Positions 17,206-25,420 of a stretch of DNA of 64,000 bases are shown here, in pieces (the first letter of the stretch is position 1; every line of letters starts with the position of its first letter). The notes below the pieces were generated by a model. That model did not search any database, was not told where the DNA came from, and saw only the letters and a program-made list of their open reading frames with translations. The DNA is from Mixta tenebrionis (lineage in GTDB: Bacteria; Pseudomonadota; Gammaproteobacteria; Enterobacterales; Enterobacteriaceae): NCBI RefSeq assembly GCF_006517625.1, contig NZ_VHQI01000005.1, forward strand, positions 248,341-312,340, written 5' to 3'. The position numbers and the translations under genes were made by a program.

Positions 17206-17253
17206 TTATTCACCGACACAAACAGCTTACTTACTCAAGAGACAAGAGCATCA

Positions 17254-17286
17254 CCGGGTGACGGGCTCATAACCCAATCCACCCGG
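17254..17286 (+). ncRNA. Structured pL leader hairpin with initiator-tRNA-like loop
   Basis: In the 5' leader of the pL transcript, CCGGGTG (17254-17260) pairs with CACCCGG (17280-17286), enclosing a 3-bp GGG/CCC stem whose 7-nt loop CTCATAA is that of initiator tRNA-Met. It is too short to be a tRNA gene. It could be an antitermination or attenuation element. Confidence 0.4.
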
Positions 17287-17394
17287 GCGTTAAGGAAGTG
17301 GCCTTCCTACCCATGACCAGCGCGCAGGTGCTCTTCTCTGTTGTGTATGGAGAAACTTACGGCGGCGGCAGCCGCTTAACCGAGAGGAAATGCT

Positions 17395-17766
17395 ATGAGC
17401 AATGATCGCATGACCGTAGTGCCCGATTTTCTGGGCGAGCTGGATGCTGGTGTGTTCATGAACAAAATCGCCGCCGCGCTTAATACCACCGCGCTGGGCG
17501 TTCTGAATAACGGCACTAAAGGCAAAGTGGTCCTCACCTTTGATTTTGAGCGTATGGGTAATTCCGTTGAAGAGAAGCGCGTCAAGATCAAGCACAAGCT
17601 GAACTACAGCACCCCGACGCCACGCGGTAAAGCCTCCGAAGAGGACACCACTGAAACGCCAATGTGGGTTAACAAAGGCGGCAAGCTCACCATCCTGCAG
17701 GAGGATCAAGGACAATTGTTCAGTATCAACGGTGCCACAGACGGAAAGCTTAAAGCGGCTCAGTGA
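17395..17766 (+). CDS. yfdP: YfdP-like prophage protein
   Basis: 123 residues, AGAGGAAA before the ATG. First gene of the pL operon. It begins SNDRMTVVPDFLGELDAGVFMNKI and precedes a YfdQ homologue, the order seen in K-12 CPS-53 (yfdP, yfdQ, yfdR), with a matching size. It looks like a soluble beta-rich protein (GKVVLTFDFERMG). Biochemical function unknown. Confidence 0.65.
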   Translation: MSNDRMTVVPDFLGELDAGVFMNKIAAALNTTALGVLNNGTKGKVVLTFDFERMGNSVEEKRVKIKHKLNYSTPTPRGKASEEDTTETPMWVNKGGKLTILQEDQGQLFSINGATDGKLKAAQ

Positions 17767-17823
17767 ACCGCTGACAACTAATTCACTGCCACCAATTCGA
17801 TCATTTGTTAATAAGGAATTTTT

Positions 17824-18651
17824 ATGTCTCAGGTAGACAGCGGTACTTTTAAGCAGGTTAAAGATCTGGTTCTTTCTGGTTATCACCTGAATGATATTAA
17901 CGGCCTGGCTTGCCCAACAGCATTACTCCCGGAAGAAACTCGCGTTGAAAGCCTCGAGCGCTTTTCTCTTGAGCGCTTCCGTTTCCGTGGGGCCATGACC
18001 ACAACCAGCATTGATGATTTTGCCCGTTATTCTAAAGGCTACGCCAGTACCGAGGAACCTGCTCGCTGCTTTATTGATGCGGACAATATGACTGCGCGAT
18101 CCGTGTTCAATATCGGCACGCTGGATAATCCAGGCCATGCTGATAACGTTGCTGCAATCACCCTGAAGCAGACTGCGCCTTTCCGCGCGCTGCTGGCGAT
18201 CAACGGCGACCGCCTGAAGCAAAAGCAAATCGCTGAATGGCTGGAAGACTGGAGTGATTACCTGCAGGCCTTTGATGCTGACGGAAATACCATGCAAATT
18301 TCACAGGCTGCTCAGGCTGTTCGACGCATCACTATCCAGCAGGCCACCCAGCAGGATCATGAAGACGGTGATTTCAGCGGGAAAAAATCGCTGATGCAGA
18401 GTGTTGAGGCCAGCAGCAAAGATGTTATGCCGGTAGCGTTTGAGTTCAAATGCGTGCCATACGAAGGGCTTGGTGAGCGTGCATTCAGCCTGCGCAATAG
18501 TCTGCTCACTGGTGACGAACCACGTTTTGTTCTGCGCATTGTTCAACTGGAAGCGCAGGAAGAAGCGATCGCCAACGAATTCCGCGACCTGCTGATCGGC
18601 AAATTCGACGGCGAGCCAGTAGAAACCTTTATCGGTAACTTTAAAGCGTAA
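17824..18651 (+). CDS. yfdQ: YfdQ-like DUF2303 prophage protein
   Basis: 275 residues, the expected size for DUF2303/YfdQ. It starts SQVDSGTFKQVKDLVLSGYHL, with a central DADNMTARSVFNIGTLDNPGHADN block and C-terminal VQLEAQEEAIANEFRDLLIG. It follows the yfdP-like gene by 57 bp. Function is not established in any phage I know of. Confidence 0.75.
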   Translation: MSQVDSGTFKQVKDLVLSGYHLNDINGLACPTALLPEETRVESLERFSLERFRFRGAMTTTSIDDFARYSKGYASTEEPARCFIDADNMTARSVFNIGTLDNPGHADNVAAITLKQTAPFRALLAINGDRLKQKQIAEWLEDWSDYLQAFDADGNTMQISQAAQAVRRITIQQATQQDHEDGDFSGKKSLMQSVEASSKDVMPVAFEFKCVPYEGLGERAFSLRNSLLTGDEPRFVLRIVQLEAQEEAIANEFRDLLIGKFDGEPVETFIGNFKA

Positions 18652-18789
18652 TTGCTCAGCCTTAATTGCCCTGCCCCGCGGGGCAATTAGTGAAGCGTAA
18701 TTAATTTAAATATCGCCATCTGGCGGGGGATTCGTGCAACCAAAAATCAGCCGCAGGTGCAGCTGCGAATAAATGGAGAAATAAAACCG

Positions 18790-19332
18790 ATGAGCTACAT
18801 ACAGACATTATCAGGAAAGAAATTCGACTATGTGAACGCCACTGTTGACGATATTGAGATCGAAGATATAGCGACCGCTCTTTCCCATATCTGCCGCTTT
18901 GCCGGCCACCTGCCGGAGTTCTACTCCGTTGCTCAACACTCAGTTCTGTGCAGCCAGCTGGTAGAGCCAGAGTTTGCCTTTGAAGCGCTGATGCACGACG
19001 CCGCCGAAGCGTATTGCCAGGATATTCCCGCCCCGCTTAAAGCCCTGCTGCCGGACTATCGCCGGATTGAGGCGTTTGTCGACGAACTGATCCGCTTTAA
19101 GTTCAATCTGCCGCTCACACAGTCTGCTGTAGTGAAATATGCCGATCTGACAATGCTGGCTACCGAACGCCGGGATCTGGAAATCGACGACGGTACGACA
19201 TGGCCGATGCTGGAAGGAATCCCCACCAGCGACATTATCCAGATCGTTCCTCTCCGCCCGGGCCAGGCTTACGGACTGTTCATGACCCGCTTTAACGAAC
19301 TGATGGGGCTGCACGCATGCAACAACATATGA
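18790..19332 (+). CDS. yfdR: YfdR-like HD-domain nucleotidase
   Basis: 180 residues from the ATG at 18790; the longer frame has no good site. HD-phosphohydrolase residues are visible: H in AQHSVLC, then LMHDAAEAYCQDIPAP (the HD pair) and D in VVKYADLTMLATERRD. Related to YfdR and 5'-deoxynucleotidases, which dephosphorylate deoxynucleoside monophosphates. It could tune the dNTP pool during phage replication. Third gene of the yfdPQR-type module. Confidence 0.8.
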   Translation: MSYIQTLSGKKFDYVNATVDDIEIEDIATALSHICRFAGHLPEFYSVAQHSVLCSQLVEPEFAFEALMHDAAEAYCQDIPAPLKALLPDYRRIEAFVDELIRFKFNLPLTQSAVVKYADLTMLATERRDLEIDDGTTWPMLEGIPTSDIIQIVPLRPGQAYGLFMTRFNELMGLHACNNI

Positions 19333-19517
19333 AAGTAAAAGAACTTGTCGCCGCGGCACGCACGGCAGCGTCTGACCTTCCACCAGCAGCGGCACAGTTA
19401 ATGCGTGAAGTCGCCACCAGGCTGGATGTGACCTTTGTTGCCCTGAGTGAAACTCTGGATCAGCGCGTCACTCTTATGGCTGAGAACGAAATTTTACGCG
19501 GGGAGAAAACACCGTGA
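19317..19517 (+). CDS. Small Ead/Eae-like prophage protein
   Basis: 66 residues (an internal ATG at 19329 is also possible). It reads KVKELVAAARTAASDLPPAAAQLMREVATRLDV, the helical pattern of the small early proteins of lambdoid pL operons. It overlaps the yfdR-like gene by 16 bp and the next gene through GTGA. Function unknown. Confidence 0.6.
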   Translation: MQQHMKVKELVAAARTAASDLPPAAAQLMREVATRLDVTFVALSETLDQRVTLMAENEILRGEKTP

Positions 19518-19732
19518 AAGAAAACAAAGCAGCACTTAGCCCGGAGAATTTATTTTGTCCGGCATGTGGCGGAACTCTATCGCTTGACAGCTCTTCATCC
19601 ATGCAAATCAGCATTCTGTCATGTGACGACTGCCCTGATTTTCGTATGCAGCGCAACTGCGATGAAGACACGTTACTTGAGAAGTTTATTGGTAAACATC
19701 CTGAATGTGTAAAAGGAGCCGACGATGCCTAA
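19514..19732 (+). CDS. Small zinc-ribbon-like protein
   Basis: 72 residues, GTG start overlapping the previous stop. CPACGG near residue 15 and CDDC near residue 37 form a plausible four-cysteine zinc ribbon. The C-terminal part (DEDTLLEKFIGKHPEC) is acidic and helical. No named family; likely part of the accessory block. Confidence 0.6.
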   Translation: MKENKAALSPENLFCPACGGTLSLDSSSSMQISILSCDDCPDFRMQRNCDEDTLLEKFIGKHPECVKGADDA

Positions 19733-20081
19733 ATCACTTTACGCCCGCTGCATTCGTCGCTGGAAAGTTGAATTTAAGGGGCGCTGCGATTCTAAGTACA
19801 GTCCGTACTGGCGTAAGCGCGATCTGCGCGGGTATATCCGGGAATGCGCCCTGACTACGGCTGAAAGCATGGTTGACCGTTTGGCATATAACAACGCGAT
19901 GCATGATTTTTTTGCCGAGAATGGCGACGACAGCGGTTGGTCCCCTGAATTTTCAGTCTGGTATGACAGCGGGCGGCGTAAAAAATACCTCAAAGAAGCA
20001 CTCGAATATCTTAACGAAGAGGCCACAAACGACGAAATCGACGAGGAAATTGATAACGAGCTGGAGGCATGGAATGACTAA
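19725..20081 (+). CDS. Hypothetical accessory phage protein
   Basis: 118 residues, overlapping the previous gene by 8 bp. A basic N-terminus (ARCIRRWKVEFKGRC) and a strongly acidic C-terminus (EEATNDEIDEEIDNELEAWND). AAGGAGCC before the ATG. I do not recognise a domain. Confidence 0.6.
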   Translation: MPKSLYARCIRRWKVEFKGRCDSKYSPYWRKRDLRGYIRECALTTAESMVDRLAYNNAMHDFFAENGDDSGWSPEFSVWYDSGRRKKYLKEALEYLNEEATNDEIDEEIDNELEAWND

Positions 20082-20385
20082 ACAATTGCATTTTTACGGT
20101 GCCAGCGATGACTTGCTGGAGTGCGAAGGGGCGATCCGTGAAGAGATTGGTTGCTACAACTCTCCAGGCATCTATCACCTCAAATCCGCCGAGGGTGAAA
20201 TGCAGGTGGTCGGTTATTACCTCGAGTCCGGGCTGTGGAGCATCGGCATCAGTCAGGTTGCCGAAGATTCGCCGCTGCCAGCATGGCCCGTCACTTACGA
20301 CATGCATGAGCGTGGTTACAGTGTCCAGATCACCATCACTGTTCCGGACGACACCATCCTTGTCTTGCCAGAGGAAGAAGAATGA
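20074..20385 (+). CDS. Hypothetical accessory phage protein
   Basis: 103 residues from the ATG at 20074, which has GGAGG 6 nt upstream; a longer frame starting at 19873 would run inside the preceding gene and lacks a site. It begins TKQLHFYGASDDLLECEGAIREE and ends in an acidic EEEE tail. No domain recognised. Confidence 0.65.
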   Translation: MTKQLHFYGASDDLLECEGAIREEIGCYNSPGIYHLKSAEGEMQVVGYYLESGLWSIGISQVAEDSPLPAWPVTYDMHERGYSVQITITVPDDTILVLPEEEE

Positions 20386-20717
20386 TGACCACCAGCGAAC
20401 TAAATAAAAATCGCCTTCAAACAATTGCATCATGGCGCGCCAAATATAGCGCGGGGCACAATGTTGTGCTTCCTGCTGAAGAGGCTGAAATGATGGCCCG
20501 TGCGTTACTGGCTGTCATGGAGCAGGAACCATTTGGTTTTGTTACTAAAAGATGCGCCGAACATATGCATGATAACGATCACGATGAAAATAACTGGATG
20601 TGGTCTATTTCAGCAGTAGTCATTGGATGTAATCCAAAGCTCAAGCACGAGGTTCCAGTTTACCTCTACCCTGCGACATCAATCCCGTCTGCTGGTCGCC
20701 AAGTGGAGGGGGAGTAG
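20382..20717 (+). CDS. Ead-like accessory phage protein
   Basis: 111 residues, start overlapping the previous stop (ATGATG region). The N-terminus (ELNKNRLQTIASWRAKYSAG, then LPAEEAEMMARALLAVME) matches the conserved front half of lambdoid Ead/Ea22-type proteins; the rest (FGFVTKRCAEHMHDNDHDENN) is different. Function unknown. Confidence 0.6.
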   Translation: MMTTSELNKNRLQTIASWRAKYSAGHNVVLPAEEAEMMARALLAVMEQEPFGFVTKRCAEHMHDNDHDENNWMWSISAVVIGCNPKLKHEVPVYLYPATSIPSAGRQVEGE

Positions 20718-20915
20718 ATGAAGATTCGCTGCCTTTTCAGGCTTCACAAATGGGTGTTGTTCAAGAAGGAGCTTCATCCATATCAATCCCTTAACGGGCT
20801 GCAGCCAACTATTATTTTCCACTATGGGTGTAATGGCTGCGGCAAGACCAGAACAGAGACTCGTGAAGAGGGTTACTGGCATTCTTTTAAACCATCAGAT
20901 TTGGAGCACATGTAA
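20718..20915 (+). CDS. Small DUF1660-like phage protein
   Basis: 65 residues directly abutting the previous stop. KIRCLFRLHKWV at the start and YGCNGCGKTRTETREEGYW give a short CxxC protein resembling DUF1660 prophage proteins. Stop overlaps the start of the exonuclease gene (TAATG). Confidence 0.55.
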   Translation: MKIRCLFRLHKWVLFKKELHPYQSLNGLQPTIIFHYGCNGCGKTRTETREEGYWHSFKPSDLEHM

Positions 20916-21481
20916 TGAACCACCTTATGATCGACCTCGAAACCATGGGCAATAAGCCTGCTGCGCCAATTGTCGCGATCGGCGCTGTGTTTTTCGACCC
21001 GAAAAGCGGTGAGCTAGGTGCCGAGTTCTATGTGGCCGTCAACCTCGCCAGCGCCATGGATCAGGGTGCAACCCCTGACGGTGACACGATCCTGTGGTGG
21101 CTGAAGCAATCAGCGGAGGCTCGCGCCGCTATTTGTACCGACGATACGAGAAGCATTACCTTTGCTCTCTCCGAGTTGAGCTCGTTTATCAGCCGTAACT
21201 CTGACAACCCGCGTTACCTGAAAGTCTGGGGAAATGGCGCCAACTTCGACAACGTTATTTTGCGTTCAGCCTATGAACGCGCCGGCCAAACCTGCCCGTG
21301 GCAATTCTGGAATGACAGCGACGTGCGCACCATGGTGCTGCTCGGTAAACAGCTTGGTTTCGATCCCAAGCGCGATATGCCATTTGATGGTGTAGCTCAC
21401 AACGCACTGGCCGATGCCCGCCACCAGGTGAAATATGTATCGGCAATCTGGCAGCGTCTGCTGCACACCAGCGCCGAATAA
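20915..21481 (+). CDS. DnaQ-like 3'-5' exonuclease
   Basis: 188 residues. RNase T/DnaQ-fold motifs: Exo I LMIDLETMG (D7, E9), Exo II WGNGANFDNVIL and Exo III HNALADARHQV. The sequence matches the phage exonuclease family of pL operons (exodeoxyribonuclease VIII-like). Likely trims DNA during recombination or replication. TAATG overlap with the preceding gene. Confidence 0.85.
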   Translation: MNHLMIDLETMGNKPAAPIVAIGAVFFDPKSGELGAEFYVAVNLASAMDQGATPDGDTILWWLKQSAEARAAICTDDTRSITFALSELSSFISRNSDNPRYLKVWGNGANFDNVILRSAYERAGQTCPWQFWNDSDVRTMVLLGKQLGFDPKRDMPFDGVAHNALADARHQVKYVSAIWQRLLHTSAE

Positions 21482-21523
21482 TCCCCCTAATAGCCCGGGT
21501 GCAGCCGGGCAATGGAGAAATCT

Positions 21524-21730
21524 ATGCTGAGCCTCGATTGTGTTCCCATCTCAACTTATTGCAAAGAGACAGGCGAAACTCCTGATGCGATCAACAAGCG
21601 CGTACAGCGTGGTGTGTGGCGTGAAGGGGTTCAGGTGCTGAAAGTCGAAGGCGTCAAGGAGAGATGGATAGATCTTAGTGAGGTTGCAAAATGGGCTCGA
21701 CAGAATCGCCTAAACTCCCACGCGGCGTGA
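21524..21730 (+). CDS. Excisionase (Xis)
   Basis: 68 residues from the ATG at 21524 with GGAG upstream; an ATG 12 bp earlier lies inside that Shine-Dalgarno. DNA-binding winged-helix-like body (VPISTYCKETGETPDAINKRVQRG, then ERWIDLSEVAKWARQ). Small size and a 40-bp overlap with int identify it as the recombination directionality factor. Confidence 0.8.
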   Translation: MLSLDCVPISTYCKETGETPDAINKRVQRGVWREGVQVLKVEGVKERWIDLSEVAKWARQNRLNSHAA

Positions 21731-22869
21731 CCATCAGGAAACATAGCAACGGGGAAACTATTAATATCACATTCACTTATAAGGGAGTTAAATGCCGGGA
21801 ACCATTATCCAACCTTGATGTAAATAATAAAAATATCAAATACGCCGAGAGAACTCTCGGCGAAATCCACAATAAAATTGAACGAGGGACTTTTAATTAC
21901 GCAGAATATTTCCCTCGCTCAGCACGGTTAAAAATTTTTGGTAATGCCGCATCTGGTAAAACTATCAAAATGTACCTCGACGAATATATTGATATTTGTG
22001 AGACACGTAATTTATCGCCATCGACAATTGGCGGTTATAAAAAATGCCGTAGTGCTCTGTCATCATTGCATATATTACCGGCCAGCGAGTTAACACCAGC
22101 GACATTAAAGCAGTGGATCCAGAGCCAGAAGACAACACTCAAAACCATCAGAAACCAGCTTTCCTTTCTGCGTTCATCGCTGGATGAAGCTGTAACTGAT
22201 GGAGTATTGCAAATTAACCCAGTTTCGCTGGTCACAGCATCACGGTATCAAAGCAATAAAAGCGATGCAGAAAGTAGTTATATTGTCGATCCGCTGTCGC
22301 CGACTGAGGTGAGCGCGCTGTTAACATCAACAGGCAATAAACAGTGGGAAAACTTATTCAGGTTTGCGATACAGACAGGGCTGCGCAGCTCCGAACTGTG
22401 CGCGCTCCGCTGGAGGGATATTGATTTCGTTGAGAAGACGGCGCATGTACAGAGCGCCAGCGTGTCGGGCGTGACGAAAGGGACTAAAACGAAGGCGGGA
22501 ACGCGCAAGGTAGAATTAACTGAGGAAGCGATGATCGCGCTCAACGATCAAAAGCCATTCAGCTTCATGAAAGACGGTTGTGTCTTTGAGGATCCAAAAA
22601 CAAACAAGCCGTGGGCCAGCGCGGATGCAATCAGGAAAAAAGCCTGGGTGCCAACGCTGCGGAAAGCCGGTATCAGGTATCGCAATCCCTATCAGACCCG
22701 GCACACGTTCGCCACACGCCTGATCAGCCGCGGCGTAAACCTTTTCTGGCTGGCGGCGCAAATGGGTCATAAGGGACCGGAGATGCTCTTCCGGCATTAT
22801 GGTCGCTATCTGAAGGAGTATGACGGCAACACGGAGAGAAAGCCAAAGCTGGTCAGTGGCAGGAACTGA
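21691..22869 (+). CDS. Prophage tyrosine integrase
   Basis: 392 residues. N-terminal arm-type DNA-binding region, central SAM-like core-binding region (YLDEYIDICETRNLSPSTIGGYKK), C-terminal catalytic domain with Arg in TGLRSSELCALRW, H-x-x-R in RHTFATR and nucleophile Tyr in the RHYGRYLKEY region. It integrates the phage at the 3' end of ssrA, a copy of which lies 67 bp downstream. Overlaps xis; both are in the pL operon. Confidence 0.93.
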   Translation: MGSTESPKLPRGVTIRKHSNGETINITFTYKGVKCREPLSNLDVNNKNIKYAERTLGEIHNKIERGTFNYAEYFPRSARLKIFGNAASGKTIKMYLDEYIDICETRNLSPSTIGGYKKCRSALSSLHILPASELTPATLKQWIQSQKTTLKTIRNQLSFLRSSLDEAVTDGVLQINPVSLVTASRYQSNKSDAESSYIVDPLSPTEVSALLTSTGNKQWENLFRFAIQTGLRSSELCALRWRDIDFVEKTAHVQSASVSGVTKGTKTKAGTRKVELTEEAMIALNDQKPFSFMKDGCVFEDPKTNKPWASADAIRKKAWVPTLRKAGIRYRNPYQTRHTFATRLISRGVNLFWLAAQMGHKGPEMLFRHYGRYLKEYDGNTERKPKLVSGRN

Positions 22870-22890
22870 AAGGAGCCGTAAAGGAGCCGC
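22869..22890 (+). repeat. Direct repeat next to prophage att (arm-type site candidate)
   Basis: AAAGGAGCCGT at 22869 is followed at once by AAAGGAGCCGC at 22880: two copies with 11-bp (one helical turn) periodicity, beginning at the int stop codon. Candidate integrase arm sites. Confidence 0.5.
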
Positions 22891-22935
22891 AGAAATAAAG
22901 GCAAGTTATTAGCCTTTACAAATTAGTTAGTTACA

Positions 22936-22974
22936 AAATTTCGGACACGGGTTCAACTCCCGCCAGCTCCACCA
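22936..22974 (+). other. Copy of ssrA (tmRNA) 3' end; attachment site
   Basis: The 39 nt read AAATTTCGGACACGGG... to GCTCCACCA, matching the T-arm, acceptor stem and CCA end of enterobacterial tmRNA as I remember it. The body of ssrA is not in this window and should lie to the left of the prophage. This copy is the right att of the prophage and the left att of the island. A terminator with unrelated sequence follows at 23011. Confidence 0.85.
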
Positions 22975-23010
22975 AATTTTATTCCAAAGCAATCCAAGAA
23001 AAACCGAAAA

Positions 23011-23042
23011 ACCCGTAGTCACAACGACTTACGGGCTTTTTT
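23011..23042 (+). terminator. Rho-independent terminator after ssrA fragment
   Basis: CCCGTAGTC, loop ACAAC, GACTTACGGG (one T bulge), then CTTTTTT. It would end tmRNA-type transcription or read-through from int. Confidence 0.75.
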
Positions 23043-23083
23043 ATGTCCAGCGCTATCTGATTTGATCCTACCTAAGCTAATTG

Positions 23084-23140
23084 TTTTAGGCCCATTGATA
23101 GGCCCAACGAAAAGATCTATGGTCTTTGTTGGGCCTAAAA
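23084..23140 (+). repeat. Integrase arm-type repeats, left end of island
   Basis: TTTTAGGCCCA (23084) and ATAGGCCCAAC (23098) are direct copies of AGGCCCA 11 bp apart; GTTGGGCCTAAAA (23128-23140) is an inverted copy just before the integrase gene. The same 11-bp-spaced pair recurs at the right end of the island. Confidence 0.65.
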
Positions 23141-23156
23141 GCATGGAGACTCCACC

Positions 23157-24398
23157 GTGGCAAGAAAAACCAAGCCGTTAACGGATACGGAAATCAAAGC
23201 AGCCAAATCTAAAGATGCCGATTATCAGTTGTATGATGGTGACGGACTGACGCTGCTAATCAAATCCAGTGGCAGTAAGCTCTGGCAATTCCGTTATTAC
23301 CGACCTCTGACAAAACAGCGAACTAAACAGAGCTTCGGTTCCTATCCTGCTGTCTCGCTTTCCGATGCTCGTAAGCTCAGAGCTGAATCCAAAGTATTAC
23401 TGGCAAAAGGAATCGATCCTCAGGAATACCAAAAAGAACAGATAAGAAATTCTCAGGAGGCCAAAACCAACACTTTCTTGTTAGTTGCCGAGCGTTGGTG
23501 GAATGTGAAGAAAGCCAGTGTAACCGAGGACTATGCTGATGATATCTGGCGTTCGCTTGAAAGAGATATATTTCCCGCAATTGGCAACGTAAGCGTTACA
23601 GATATTAAAGCCCATACACTGGTTCAAGCCGTGCAACCCGTTCAGGCCCGAGGAGCACTGGAAACTGTCCGCCGTCTTTGCCAACGGATCAATGAAGTCA
23701 TGATTTATGCCCAAAACACGGGCCTGATTGATGCAGTTCCCAGTGTTAATATTGGCAAAGCCTTCGAGAAACCTCAGAAAAAGAACATGCCCAGTATTCG
23801 TCCGGATCAGTTGCCTCAGTTGATGCAAACTATGCGTACGGCCAGTATCAGCCTGTCTACGCGGTGTCTGTTCATGTGGCAACTTCTCACCATCACCCGC
23901 CCCGTAGAAGCCGCAGAAGCTCGGTGGAATGAGATCGATTTTGATGCTAACGAATGGAAAATTCCAGCAGCCCGAATGAAAATGAACCGGGACCATACCG
24001 TTCCATTATCTGATGGGGCTCTGGCTATTCTGGAAATGATGAAGCCGCTCAGTGGTGGCCGAGATTTTATTTTTCCAAGCCGCATTAAGCCCACTCAGCC
24101 GATGAACAGTCAAACCGTGAATGCTGCACTCAAGCGTGCCGGTTTAGGGGGAGTGCTGGTTTCACATGGTTTGCGTTCTATCGCCAGTACAGCCCTCAAT
24201 GAGCAAGGATTTCCTCCTGATGTCATTGAAGCCGCACTTGCTCATGTAGACAAAAATGAGGTACGTCGCGCTTATAACCGCAGTGATTATCTTGAGCAAC
24301 GTAGGCCGATGATGCAATGGTGGGCTGATTTTGTTAAAAGAGCAGATAAAGGAAGCATGGTAGAATCTAGTGCCGGTGCATTAAAACTTGTTGTTTGA
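23157..24398 (+). CDS. P4-type tyrosine integrase of the island
   Basis: 413 residues, GTG start. P4/CP4-family layout: N-terminal DUF4102 arm-binding domain (TDTEIKAAKSKDADYQLYDGDGLTLLIK), core-binding domain, catalytic domain with Arg in TITRPVEAAEARW, HGLRS, and Tyr in RAYNRSDYLEQRR. It lies about 180 bp from the ssrA att site, reading away from it, the standard position for P4-like islands. The repeats upstream may be its own binding sites. Confidence 0.93.
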   Translation: MARKTKPLTDTEIKAAKSKDADYQLYDGDGLTLLIKSSGSKLWQFRYYRPLTKQRTKQSFGSYPAVSLSDARKLRAESKVLLAKGIDPQEYQKEQIRNSQEAKTNTFLLVAERWWNVKKASVTEDYADDIWRSLERDIFPAIGNVSVTDIKAHTLVQAVQPVQARGALETVRRLCQRINEVMIYAQNTGLIDAVPSVNIGKAFEKPQKKNMPSIRPDQLPQLMQTMRTASISLSTRCLFMWQLLTITRPVEAAEARWNEIDFDANEWKIPAARMKMNRDHTVPLSDGALAILEMMKPLSGGRDFIFPSRIKPTQPMNSQTVNAALKRAGLGGVLVSHGLRSIASTALNEQGFPPDVIEAALAHVDKNEVRRAYNRSDYLEQRRPMMQWWADFVKRADKGSMVESSAGALKLVV

Positions 24399-24409
24399 TT
24401 CTACTTAAT

Positions 24410-24440
24410 CCGCGCCTTCAAAGGCGCGGTTCTTATTTTT
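24410..24440 (+). terminator. Rho-independent terminator after island integrase
   Basis: CCGCGCC, loop TTCAAA, GGCGCGG, then TTCTTATTTTT. Confidence 0.8.
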
Positions 24441-24460
24441 GGAAAAAATAATGAGAAGTT

Positions 24461-25234
24461 CTAACCCGAGCCCTTCTTGCCAGAGATTTTTTGCTTCACC
24501 GTTCCCTCAAATGCAGCCTTTACTCTTTCATCATTGCGTTCCCAACGTTTGACGACTGTAATAATATCTTCTTCATTAAGATCCAGATTTTGGTTTTGAG
24601 ATTTCAAATTTTGTACAAAGATGACTAAATCTGCCTCTATTGCCTTTGCTGCAACCGTTTTATTTTTCCATCTACCATCCACAGGAACATTTTGGTGGAG
24701 CAATCTTATCGTCTCTTCTTTTATCGGGAGATATAATTCAGCCTTAGATATCCCTCCCATTCTTGCTGACTGTTTTTTCTTAGTTAGCTTCTTTTTGTCT
24801 AATGCAAGCTCCGAAGGCAGCAACGGGCCATAGCCTGCAACCCCAAGGCAACTACCTAAGACTGAACTAGCAAACAATAAAGATTTAACTGCAATTATCT
24901 TGTTGATATCCCACATATCCTTTCCATATCGCTGAAATATCCCAGCGGCCTTAAAATTCCATGTAAAAAAGTGTTTAAGGCTTTGCGAACCCATCATAAT
25001 AGGAACGACGGTCCACTTAGAGCTAATATACTCCCAGCATTGTATATCATCACGATTATATTGTTTCGCCTGCAACAACTCAAAATTCTGGCTTTCATCC
25101 ATACCATCCAAAAGAGACATTTTTTTGATGATAGAATGCCTATAAAGAAATCCCGAGCTTTCAAGGTAGGTCTTTAATTTGTTTCTTTTTTCTTCAAATT
25201 CCGAGCAAAAAATATCAAGCATATTCCATATCAT
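24461..25234 (-). CDS. Unrecognised island protein
   Basis: 257 residues if translated from 25234; the ATG at 25222 has a better-spaced AAGG. The N-terminal half is charged and helical (FCSEFEEKRNKLKTYLESSG), the middle has a possible membrane-near segment (SLLFASSVLGSCLGVAGYG), and the C-terminal half is lysine-rich (KKKLTKKKQSARMGG). Base composition is AT-rich compared with neighbours. It sits alone beside the integrase, antisense to it, a common place for defence or fitness cargo. I know of no homologous family and assign no function. Confidence 0.7.
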   Translation of the reverse strand: MIWNMLDIFCSEFEEKRNKLKTYLESSGFLYRHSIIKKMSLLDGMDESQNFELLQAKQYNRDDIQCWEYISSKWTVVPIMMGSQSLKHFFTWNFKAAGIFQRYGKDMWDINKIIAVKSLLFASSVLGSCLGVAGYGPLLPSELALDKKKLTKKKQSARMGGISKAELYLPIKEETIRLLHQNVPVDGRWKNKTVAAKAIEADLVIFVQNLKSQNQNLDLNEEDIITVVKRWERNDERVKAAFEGTVKQKISGKKGSG

Positions 25235-25420
25235 CCTTCATTGGTCAGTTACACAACGTCATCTGTTCTTGCTCTGACATCCCTTTCATTTTTACTACTT
25301 AACTGAATGAAGAACCAGATGTGAAGACATGAAATAATGGTTTGCCATACTTACTGCCTGTTAACTACATGTACAACTTGCACAAGCAGCCTGCTTTGCA
25401 AAGAAAATAAGGTAGAGTCT

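Noticed and set aside
17254-17286. A tRNA gene around the CTCATAA loop
   Set aside because: Only an anticodon-like arm is present; no acceptor, D or T arm could be built from the flanks.
17290-17886. Long minus-strand ORF over the yfdP-like gene
   Set aside because: It is antisense to a gene with a good ribosome site and a recognised neighbour order; its sequence has no protein-like pattern.
19873-20073. N-terminal extension of the 103-residue accessory protein
   Set aside because: The extension lies wholly in another gene, has no ribosome binding site, and the internal ATG has GGAGG.
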